Below, piece after piece: positions 24,689-32,226 of a stretch of 64,000 nt of DNA. Source of the DNA: Bacillus luti. GTDB lineage: Bacteria > Bacillota > Bacilli > Bacillales > Bacillaceae_G. The position numbers were made by a program, and so were the translations under genes. Below the pieces are notes generated by a model. That model worked only from the letters and a program-made list of their open reading frames with translations, was not told where the DNA came from and did not search any database. The DNA lies in the NCBI RefSeq assembly GCF_001884105.1, contig NZ_MACI01000009.1:1-64000 (forward strand), read 5' to 3'. Position 1 is the first letter of the stretch. Each line of letters begins with the position of its first letter.

Positions 24689-25291
24689 ATGACCATTCGT
24701 TACCCAAATGGAAAACGGTACAATCAAGCTTCACAACCTCATAAAACACCAATTAAAAAACATACTTATAGTAATAGAGGTATGTCCCTTGAAGAGGAAC
24801 TGAATGAAACAAATGAATATTACTTAACCCATAATATTGCATGTGTACATAAAAAACCGACACCTCTTCAAATTGTAAAAGTAGATTACCCCGCTCGAAG
24901 TGCTGCAGTGGTAAAAGAAGCGTATTTTAAACAACCTTCTACAACAGATTACAACGGTGTATATAAAGGGAAATACATCGATTTTGAAGCGAAAGAAACA
25001 AAAAATAAAACTAGTTTCCCACTTCAAAACTTCCACCTTCATCAAATTGAACATATGAAGCAAGTGATTGCTCATAATGGAATTGCATTTGTTATTATTA
25101 AATTTACACTTTTTGATGAACTTTATTTACTCGATGCTAAACATATTATTGCATTTTGGAATCGTCAAAATACTGGTGGACGTAAATCAATTACGAAAGA
25201 AGAAATAGAAGAGCATGGCTCTTTATTGTCATGCGGTTATCACCCTCGGATTGATTATATCCGTGTACTAGACACGGTTTATTTTTCGTGA
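24689..25291 (+). CDS. recU: Holliday junction resolvase RecU
   Basis: The 200-aa enzyme cuts Holliday junctions during recombination and chromosome segregation. The restriction-endonuclease-like core is visible: [12 protein letters not shown]-type lead, [15 protein letters not shown] with the catalytic D/E-x-K residues (about 92-106), and HQIEHMKQV. The start ATG has GGGAG upstream. It is followed by ponA with a 66-base gap, the conserved recU-ponA pair of Firmicutes. Confidence 0.95.
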
Positions 25292-25357
25292 TAGAGTCAT
25301 CACTAAGGCTCTTTTTTCGACTTTTGGGGGAGAGAATGAAAGGTAGGAGAAAGTATA

Positions 25358-28045
25358 ATGTCAGATAATTATCGTTCTCGTACAGAACGAAATCATGTGA
25401 AAAATCAAAAGAAAGAAACCAATAAAGAAGAAAAACCAAAGAAAAAAGGCTCCTTTTTCAAGAAATTTCTTGTAGGTTGTCTACTTCTTGGTATCGTTGG
25501 TCTCATAGCTAGCGTTTCCGCTTTCTTTGTAATGGTAAAGGACGCTCCAAAATTAGACAAATCAAAACTTGTTAATCCTTTATCTACAAAGTTTCTTGAT
25601 AAAAACGGAAATTTCTTCTATGAATATGGTGCTGAAAAACGAACCCATGTTACTTACGATCAAATTCCAAAGGTAGTTGAAAATGCATTCCTTGCGACTG
25701 AGGATTCACGCTTCTATGATCATAATGGAATTGATTTTAAACGAACTACTAAAGCAGTTATGGAAAATGTCACTGGCGGTTTCGGTTCCCAAGGTGGTAG
25801 TACGATTACACAACAAGTAGTTAAAAACTATTTTCTAACGATGGACAAAACTGCAAAACGAAAAGTGCAAGAATGGTACTTATCTTACAAATTAGAGCAA
25901 CAATACTCTAAACATGAGATTTTAGAAATGTACTTAAACAAAATTAACTTAGGTAACCGTTCGTATGGTATTGCAACAGCAGCCCAAAAATATTATGCCA
26001 AAGATTTAAAAGACTTACAGTTGCATGAAGCTGCAATGCTCGCTGGTTTACCCCAAGGTCCTAATATTTATGATCCAACAAAACCAGACAACGTTGAACG
26101 AGCTACACAACGTCGTAACGTCGTATTATCATTAATGAATCGACATGGTTATATAACAAAAGATGAAATGAATAACGCAATGAAAATCCCTGTAACTGAG
26201 GGCCTTCAACCGTCTTCAGAAGTAACTGAGATGAAGTATCAAGCATTTTTAGATGCTGTTGTAAAAGAAGTTGAAAAAGAATATCCGGATGTAAATATCG
26301 GTTCAGATGGTTTAACGATTCATACAACACTTGATCAAGATGCTCAAGATTACGCTGATAAAATTATGGATGGCAATCTTATTAAATATCCGAACGATCA
26401 ATTCCAAGGATCATTCGTATTTATGGATACACAATCTGGAGAAGTTCGAGCAATTGGAGCTGGGCGTAAAGAAAGTAAGTCTACTTTCAAAGGTCATAAT
26501 ATGGCCACTGATTTAAAACGCCAAGTCGGTTCAACAATGAAACCAATTTTCGACTACGGCCCAGCAATTGAGAATTTACAATGGTCTACATACCATCAAT
26601 TAAATGACTCAGAGTATACGTATTCCAATGGTAAAAAAATACGAAATGCAACAAATAGTTACAAAGGTGACGTTTCACTACGTGAAGCTTTGAAAAAATC
26701 ATTAAACATCCCTGCTTTAAAAACAGCCCAAGCGGTTGGTATTCCTAAGTCACAAGCGTTTGCTGAAGGCTTGGGTATGACATTTAAAGACGGAAAAGCA
26801 TATGAATCAACAGCAATTGGTAGTAACGATAGTTCTCCATTAGCATTAGCAGGGGCGTATGCCGCATTTGGTAATGACGGTGTGTATAACAAGCCTCACT
26901 TCGTAAAAGAAGTCATCTTCCCAGACGGGAAAAAGAAAAACTTTAAACCGAAAGAACAACGTGCAATGCACGACTATACAGCTTACATGGTGACTGACGT
27001 TCTTCGCGACGTAGTAAAACCTGGTTCTGGTGGTACAGGTCCAACAGCATACGTTTCAGGTGTTGATGTAGCCGGTAAAACAGGGACACAAAACTTTGAT
27101 GAAGACGTTATTAAAAAATATGGCATTCCAGCTGATGCAAACAGAGATAGCTGGTTCGCTGGATATTCACCGCAATATACAATGGCTGTTTGGACTGGTT
27201 ACGAAAAAGATGGTCCAGAAAATTACATTGGCGATCGCTCTACTAAAATTGCGCAACAAATGTTCCAAGTAATGATGAGCAAATTCGCTACAGATAGCTC
27301 TCGTTTCGAACGCCCTTCTTCTGTACAAGAATTAAATGGTGAATTGTACGTAAAAGGTGCTAAGAAAGATGCAGTGAAACAAATTAAAGTAGATGCACCT
27401 AGTGGTCTTAATGTCACTTTCGATGGCGCTAGCACTGTTACATTAAAATGGTCTGGCCCAGCAGAAGTTGATGCATATGCAGCAAGCTATAAAGCGACTG
27501 ACGGTTCAAGTGGTAGCCTATCAATAAGTGGTACAACAGCTACTCTTGGTGGTATTAAACCAGGTGTTACTTACAGCTTCTCTGTGGTAGCGAAAAAAGG
27601 TACTGGAACAAGCCCTGCAGTTGGTGCATCCTTCACTGCCCCTGGCGGAACTCCAGCTCCAGATACTAAGAAAGCTGAAGATGAGGCTAAGAAAAAGGCT
27701 GAAGATGAAGCTAAGAAAAAAGCTGAAGATGAACAGAAAAAAGCTAATGAAGACAAACTAAAACAAGAAGAAGCTCAAAAGAAAGCCGCTGAAGAACAGC
27801 GCAAACAACAAGAACAGCAGCAGCAACAGCAAGAGCAACAACGTAAACAGCAAGAAGAAGCTCAAAAGAAAGCTGAAGATGAGGCAAGAAAAAAAGCTGA
27901 AGATGAGGCTAAGAAAAAAGCTGAAGATGAAGCTAAGAAAAAGGCTGAAGAAGAGCGCAAACAACAAGAACAGCAACAACAACAAGATACTGGAGGAGAT
28001 CCTACTCCTCACGCAGACGGAAGTGTTGTTACAACAGAGTCTTAA
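25358..28045 (+). CDS. ponA: Class A penicillin-binding protein 1
   Basis: The 895-aa bifunctional peptidoglycan synthase has a cytoplasmic basic N-terminus, one membrane anchor (residues 36-59), a glycosyltransferase domain with the catalytic Glu115 in ATEDSRFYDHNG, and a transpeptidase domain with S392-T-M-K, SLN near residue 450 and K574-T-G. After it come a fibronectin type III domain (about 678-764) and an extracellular tail built of repeats such as KKAEDEA and runs of Gln (about 770-880). PBP1 elongates and cross-links wall peptidoglycan and is guided by GpsB. It is transcribed with recU. Confidence 0.96.
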   Translation: MSDNYRSRTERNHVKNQKKETNKEEKPKKKGSFFKKFLVGCLLLGIVGLIASVSAFFVMVKDAPKLDKSKLVNPLSTKFLDKNGNFFYEYGAEKRTHVTYDQIPKVVENAFLATEDSRFYDHNGIDFKRTTKAVMENVTGGFGSQGGSTITQQVVKNYFLTMDKTAKRKVQEWYLSYKLEQQYSKHEILEMYLNKINLGNRSYGIATAAQKYYAKDLKDLQLHEAAMLAGLPQGPNIYDPTKPDNVERATQRRNVVLSLMNRHGYITKDEMNNAMKIPVTEGLQPSSEVTEMKYQAFLDAVVKEVEKEYPDVNIGSDGLTIHTTLDQDAQDYADKIMDGNLIKYPNDQFQGSFVFMDTQSGEVRAIGAGRKESKSTFKGHNMATDLKRQVGSTMKPIFDYGPAIENLQWSTYHQLNDSEYTYSNGKKIRNATNSYKGDVSLREALKKSLNIPALKTAQAVGIPKSQAFAEGLGMTFKDGKAYESTAIGSNDSSPLALAGAYAAFGNDGVYNKPHFVKEVIFPDGKKKNFKPKEQRAMHDYTAYMVTDVLRDVVKPGSGGTGPTAYVSGVDVAGKTGTQNFDEDVIKKYGIPADANRDSWFAGYSPQYTMAVWTGYEKDGPENYIGDRSTKIAQQMFQVMMSKFATDSSRFERPSSVQELNGELYVKGAKKDAVKQIKVDAPSGLNVTFDGASTVTLKWSGPAEVDAYAASYKATDGSSGSLSISGTTATLGGIKPGVTYSFSVVAKKGTGTSPAVGASFTAPGGTPAPDTKKAEDEAKKKAEDEAKKKAEDEQKKANEDKLKQEEAQKKAAEEQRKQQEQQQQQQEQQRKQQEEAQKKAEDEARKKAEDEAKKKAEDEAKKKAEEERKQQEQQQQQDTGGDPTPHADGSVVTTES

Positions 28046-28050
28046 TAAAC

Positions 28051-28096
28051 AAAAAAGAAGTCCATTTCTCTTAATGAGAAATGGACTTCTTTTTTG
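28051..28096. terminator. Bidirectional terminator ponA / ypoC
   Basis: AAAAAAGAAGTCCATTTCTC pairs with GAGAAATGGACTTCTTTTTT around TTAAT between the convergent genes. It overlaps the last ypoC codons. Confidence 0.92.
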
Positions 28097-28589
28097 TTAT
28101 CATTTTCTTTACATATAGCTTTTCTATTTCGATATACAACTGTGCTAATTGAATGTAAGAATGATAATTACTCGGTTTTTTTATAATAAATGAATATCTC
28201 TCCATAAAATTAACAGGTTGCACTTCCAATTTATTCGTATAAACTTCCATATCATTTAAACTATGAACAGGTTGCTCATTTAGCCAGCATAGAATCGATA
28301 ACAAATGCGCTGCAAAAAGAATCATTGGACTCTCAGCTTCTTGCTTTTTTCTGTTTCGAAACAGTGTAGCAATTTCTTCATGCTTGTTTTTCCATACATT
28401 CAACATCGCAGGAATACTTTTTTCAATTTCATTCCATGGCTCATATTGTCTTTCAATGTCAAATATAAAGTAAGTATTTTGTATTATTTCTTCAAAAGAT
28501 TGTTCTATATTATACGCAATCGAATTTACGCCTTCTTTAAAAAATGGTACGTATCGAAATTCTTTCGGTATTTCTATAACTCGCTCCAT
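28071..28589 (-). CDS. ypoC: YpoC-like protein
   Basis: The 172-aa protein matches B. subtilis YpoC by position and by a YpoC-like domain. It is a soluble, helical protein of unknown function with the blocks ILFAAHLLSILCWLNEQP (about 90-107) and YSFIIKKPSNYHSYIQLAQLY. The gene starts 3 bases after the nth stop, so it belongs to the dnaD-nth-ypoC transcription unit. Confidence 0.85.
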   Translation of the reverse strand: MERVIEIPKEFRYVPFFKEGVNSIAYNIEQSFEEIIQNTYFIFDIERQYEPWNEIEKSIPAMLNVWKNKHEEIATLFRNRKKQEAESPMILFAAHLLSILCWLNEQPVHSLNDMEVYTNKLEVQPVNFMERYSFIIKKPSNYHSYIQLAQLYIEIEKLYVKKMITKKKSISH

Positions 28590-28592
28590 CCT

Positions 28593-29240
28593 TTAGTTCC
28601 CCTTCATTCTCTTCTTTCCCTCTCGACATACTTCTAGCAATCGGCACTCTTCACATTGTGGTCGCTGCGCTTTACAGTGATAACGTCCAAAGAAAATCAT
28701 TCGGTGATGTGTAACGCTCCACTCATCCATCGGAATTTTCTTCATTAACGTTTTTTCCACTTCTAATACAGAGTCTTTCCATCTACAAATTGCTAATCGT
28801 TTACTCACCCGTTCCACATGCGTATCAACAGCAATTGCAGGCATTCCAAATGCTACTGATACGACAACATTTGCTGTCTTTCTTCCTACACCTGGTAATT
28901 TCGTAAGTTCATCGCGGTCCCTTGGTACTTCTCCATTATAATCATCTAATAACATTTGGCTTAGCTTTTGAATATTTTTTGCTTTGTTTCTATACAATCC
29001 AATAGAGCGTATATCTTGTTGTAATTCTTCTAGAGAAACACTTAAATAATCTTCTGGTGTTTTATATTTTTGAAATAAATTTTTCGTCACCTTATTTACA
29101 AGTGCATCTGTACATTGTGCAGATAATGCCACCGCGATTACAAGTTCAAACGGATTATCATGAATTAATTCACAATGTGCTTCTGGATACATATCCGCCA
29201 TTGTGTCTAAACAATAACGAATTTGTGTTTTATTTAACAT
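28593..29240 (-). CDS. nth: Endonuclease III (DNA glycosylase/AP lyase)
   Basis: The 215-aa base-excision repair enzyme removes oxidised pyrimidines and cleaves abasic sites. The helix-hairpin-helix LPGVGRKTANVV carries the catalytic Lys (about residue 120), VDTHV carries the catalytic Asp, and the C-terminal cluster C-x6-C-x2-C-x5-C (CKAQRPQCEECRLLEVC) binds a 4Fe-4S cluster. It lies between dnaD (15 bases upstream) and ypoC. Confidence 0.97.
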   Translation of the reverse strand: MLNKTQIRYCLDTMADMYPEAHCELIHDNPFELVIAVALSAQCTDALVNKVTKNLFQKYKTPEDYLSVSLEELQQDIRSIGLYRNKAKNIQKLSQMLLDDYNGEVPRDRDELTKLPGVGRKTANVVVSVAFGMPAIAVDTHVERVSKRLAICRWKDSVLEVEKTLMKKIPMDEWSVTHHRMIFFGRYHCKAQRPQCEECRLLEVCREGKKRMKGN

Positions 29241-29255
29241 ATACTTCCTCCTACA

Positions 29256-29963
29256 TTACTGCTCCAACCAATTATAAAAAGGCACTTTCCCAGTAAATTT
29301 CGTCTCTTGTTTCGTCGTTTGTTGCGTTCGTTGCTGATTTGCTCTAAATTTCCGCCCTTGATTTTGAGCTTGATCTACTGTTTTAATGCCATTCTTTTTC
29401 CACTCAAATAAAATACGGTCAATATATCGGAAATTCAACTTACCACTCATCACAGCTTCCCTAAGAGCCGCTTGAATTAAATTCGGATGATGTTCATCTT
29501 GATCTTCCCACATTCCTAACGTTTCACATTCAAATGGCGAAAGTGGTCTTCCAAATTCTTTTTCAAACACTGTATATAAATTGACTTGCATCTGTTTTTT
29601 TTCTTTTTGTTCTTCCTCTATTGATTCATCCATTAAGAAATGCAATATTTTTTCCCATAACGGTTGTAATGAATAACTTTCGCACATCATCGCTTCTGAT
29701 CTTTGTCCACCTTCTAGTGATAAAAAACCTTTTTGAATCAATGCCTGAATTACTTCCATACATTTCATTTCCGTTATCGTCATCCGTTCTGAAATCTCTG
29801 AAGGAGTCGGAAACGAATTACCCGATTCTAAAAATGTGTGCACATGAAGTACAACCATAAATTCCGTCTCATTTAAACCTAATTTTTTATAATGCATCAT
29901 TAGCAATTTTGGAATTGCAATACTTCCCTGCTCAAACCACTGTAACATCATTTTCTTTTTCAT
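29256..29963 (-). CDS. dnaD: Replication initiation/restart protein DnaD
   Basis: The 235-aa protein loads the replicative helicase with DnaB and DnaI in Bacillus. It has an N-terminal winged-helix DDBH1 domain (residues 1-100) and the C-terminal DDBH2 domain (about 130-195) with the motif ILFEWKKNGIKT. The C-terminal tail is Gln/Thr/Lys-rich. GTG and TTG codons extend the frame, but the ATG at 29963 has GAGGTG 7 bases upstream. In B. subtilis asnS separates dnaD from aspB; here only a terminator does. Confidence 0.95.
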   Translation of the reverse strand: MKKKMMLQWFEQGSIAIPKLLMMHYKKLGLNETEFMVVLHVHTFLESGNSFPTPSEISERMTITEMKCMEVIQALIQKGFLSLEGGQRSEAMMCESYSLQPLWEKILHFLMDESIEEEQKEKKQMQVNLYTVFEKEFGRPLSPFECETLGMWEDQDEHHPNLIQAALREAVMSGKLNFRYIDRILFEWKKNGIKTVDQAQNQGRKFRANQQRTQQTTKQETKFTGKVPFYNWLEQ

Positions 29964-30026
29964 CACCAAACACCTCGCTCTCTAGTATAACACACCTTTC
30001 GCTATTTCTTTTTGCCACAATTCGTC

Positions 30027-30061
30027 AAAAAAACCTTCCTATTATGTAGGAAGGTTTTTTG
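30027..30061 (-). terminator. Terminator between aspB and dnaD
   Basis: AAAACCTTCCTA and TAGGAAGGTTTT pair around a short loop, and on the minus strand a T run follows. It closes the ypmA-ypmB-aspB transcript. Confidence 0.9.
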
Positions 30062-30084
30062 TATTACATGAATAAAATATACGA

Positions 30085-31272
30085 TTAAGCTTGCACTTTA
30101 CTTTTCATGAACGTATGAATGCGTTCTAGTGCTTTTTCTACTTGTTCAAGAGATGTCGCATATGATAAACGGACGTTATTTGGAGCCCCAAATCCTGTAC
30201 CTGGTACAAGTGCTACTTTTTCCTCTTCTAATAAAGCTTTTGCCCACTCGTCAACTGTATCATATCCTGATAAAGCTACAGCTTCCTTCACGTTAGGGAA
30301 TAAGTAAAATGCACCTTGTGGCTTAATACAAGTAAAGCCAGGGATTTGAATTAATTTATCATAAATAATGTTTAATCTTTCTTCAAACGCTTGACGCATT
30401 ATTTCTACAGGTTGTTGTGAGCCTGCATATGCCGCAATCGCGCCGTATTGAGCGATTGAAGTAGGGTTTGACGTACTATGACTTGCTAAGTTCGTCATCG
30501 CTTTAATAAGCTGCTTATTTCCTGCTGCATATCCAATACGCCATCCTGTCATAGAATGAGATTTAGATACACCATTAATAATTAGGGTTTGTTCTTTTAA
30601 TGCATTAGAAAGCTGGGCAATTGAAGTATATTCTGCACCACCATAAATTAACTTCTCATAAATTTCATCTGAAACGATTAAAATATTGTGTTCCAAACAT
30701 ACTTCTCCAAGCTGTTGTAATTCTTCTTTGCTGTAAATCATTCCTGTTGGATTGCTCGGTGAATTAATAATAACTGCTTTCGTTTTTTCTGTAATTGCCT
30801 CACGTAGCTGCTTTGCTGTAATTTTGTACTCATTGTCTTCTAGACCTTCTACATAAACCGGATTACCGCCAGCAAGCTTTACTTGTTCTGGATAACTTAC
30901 CCAGTAAGGAGTTGGGATGATAACTTCATCTCCCTCATCAAGTAATACTTGGAATAATGTATATAGTGCATGTTTTGCACCATTACACACAATAATCTCA
31001 GATGGATCATACTTAATGCCTTGATCGCGCGTAAATTTCTTCACAATTTCTTGCTTTAACGCTTGCAAACCACCTGTTGGTGTATATTTCGTATGTCCTT
31101 CTAACATCGCTTTATGCGCCGCTTCCATAATATGCTCTGGTGTATTAAAGTCAGGTTCCCCTGCTCCTAATGCAATTACATCATGACCTTCTGCTTTTAA
31201 TGCTTGTGCCTTTGCTGTAATTTCTAAAGTTGAAGACGGTGTTAAAGCAGCTACTCGCTTTGCTAATTTCAT
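30085..31272 (-). CDS. aspB: Aspartate aminotransferase
   Basis: The 395-aa PLP enzyme interconverts aspartate/2-oxoglutarate and oxaloacetate/glutamate. The PLP lysine is in NGVSKSHSMTGWRIGYAAG (about residue 237). Also visible are NSPSNPTGMIYS and the substrate arginine in VRLSYATS. It is a class I aminotransferase of the Bacillus/Thermus (I-gamma) type, matching B. subtilis AspB (393 aa). It follows ypmB by 18 bases. Confidence 0.95.
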   Translation of the reverse strand: MKLAKRVAALTPSSTLEITAKAQALKAEGHDVIALGAGEPDFNTPEHIMEAAHKAMLEGHTKYTPTGGLQALKQEIVKKFTRDQGIKYDPSEIIVCNGAKHALYTLFQVLLDEGDEVIIPTPYWVSYPEQVKLAGGNPVYVEGLEDNEYKITAKQLREAITEKTKAVIINSPSNPTGMIYSKEELQQLGEVCLEHNILIVSDEIYEKLIYGGAEYTSIAQLSNALKEQTLIINGVSKSHSMTGWRIGYAAGNKQLIKAMTNLASHSTSNPTSIAQYGAIAAYAGSQQPVEIMRQAFEERLNIIYDKLIQIPGFTCIKPQGAFYLFPNVKEAVALSGYDTVDEWAKALLEEEKVALVPGTGFGAPNNVRLSYATSLEQVEKALERIHTFMKSKVQA

Positions 31273-31290
31273 TTGTGGTTCCCCCTACAT

Positions 31291-31794
31291 CTATTTTTCA
31301 ATGCTGTAATGTGCAGCATATTCCCCATTTTGAAATTCTAGATAATAATACGTATAACGATCTTCCTGATCAATATATGTAATTTCCCACAACGGAATAT
31401 CGTTTTCAGCACCTAATTTTACTTTGACAATTTGTTTTGGCTTCGGCTTCGGCTCATCGCCTTTTCCAGTTGCTTGGTCTGCCAATCTTTGTAAAGCCTC
31501 TTTTTCAGAAATGCCTTCACTCTTTTTCTTCACAAGAACATTTCCTTTTTTATCAGGTACCCAAACAATAGTTGCTTCTCCTTTTTCATCTGTACCTTGT
31601 ACGACTGTATATGAAGATTTTCCGTTATAATAATCAACTGATTTTACCTTTGTAAGCTTTGCTTTTTCTTTAGCAATTTCTACAGATTTTGATTCTTTTG
31701 GAATTTTCTTTTCCATCGTTTTATTATAAACATACGCCCCGTATATTCCGCTAGCAACGATAACGATAATGATTGCAAAGATCCACTTTTTCAT
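31291..31794 (-). CDS. ypmB: YpmB-like membrane-anchored protein
   Basis: The 167-aa protein has an N-terminal signal anchor (residues 4-24) and an extracellular part made of two PepSY-like regions (DUF5590 type). KEALQRLADQATGKGDEP and YTYYYLEFQNGEY are recognisable blocks. It corresponds to B. subtilis YpmB (161 aa), of unknown function. It lies between ypmA and aspB, with which it is cotranscribed. Confidence 0.87.
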   Translation of the reverse strand: MKKWIFAIIIVIVASGIYGAYVYNKTMEKKIPKESKSVEIAKEKAKLTKVKSVDYYNGKSSYTVVQGTDEKGEATIVWVPDKKGNVLVKKKSEGISEKEALQRLADQATGKGDEPKPKPKQIVKVKLGAENDIPLWEITYIDQEDRYTYYYLEFQNGEYAAHYSIEK

Positions 31795-31801
31795 TGTATC
31801 A

Positions 31802-31972
31802 CTACGTTCTGTAAATGGTAAATACAGCTGTTTCTTTGTCTTTTTCGTCTAATGCTAATCCGAACATAAGGTCCTGCTCTTTTAACGTACGATTCAAACT
31901 ATCAACAATTTTATACAAATCAGACGAATACTTAATACGCGTCGTTGATAGTACTTCGATTTTCTTCTCCAT
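31802..31972 (-). CDS. ypmA: YpmA-like small protein
   Basis: A 56-codon frame reads MEKKIEVLSTTRIKYSSDLY to FTIYRT. It has an optimal GGAGGAG 7 bases ahead of the ATG and lies 7 bases upstream of ypmB. Position and size match B. subtilis ypmA, a conserved small protein of unknown function. It forms a compact alpha/beta domain with no membrane segment. Confidence 0.85.
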   Translation of the reverse strand: MEKKIEVLSTTRIKYSSDLYKIVDSLNRTLKEQDLMFGLALDEKDKETAVFTIYRT

Positions 31973-32176
31973 GAAAAAACTCCTCCGTTACACAAAAATT
32001 TCTAATTATAGAAGAACGCAATGCGGTTACAATAAGAGTACATTCTTTACAACCCCTGCTTCATCACCCATCTATTATAGCAGGACATGTACAGCAAAAA
32101 AAGGTTTCAAGTCGAAAACCAATACATTTTGTATACAAGAAGTAAGAAAAATAAAATTCCTCCTACCCACATTTTT

Positions 32177-32212
32177 TACGCCTGAAGTTTCTAAATACTT
32201 CAGGCGTATTTT
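32177..32212. terminator. Inverted repeat after dinG
   Basis: TACGCCTGAAGT and ACTTCAGGCGTA pair around TTCTAAAT, 19 bases beyond the dinG stop. The T run is on the plus-strand side, so as a minus-strand terminator it lacks the usual tail. It may act only as a 3' end structure. Confidence 0.55.
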
Positions 32213-32226
32213 TCTTCCAAAATTTA

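Noticed and set aside
27758-28012. 84-codon Leu/Phe/Ser-rich minus-strand frame
   Set aside because: It is the antisense shadow of the Lys/Glu repeat tail of ponA.
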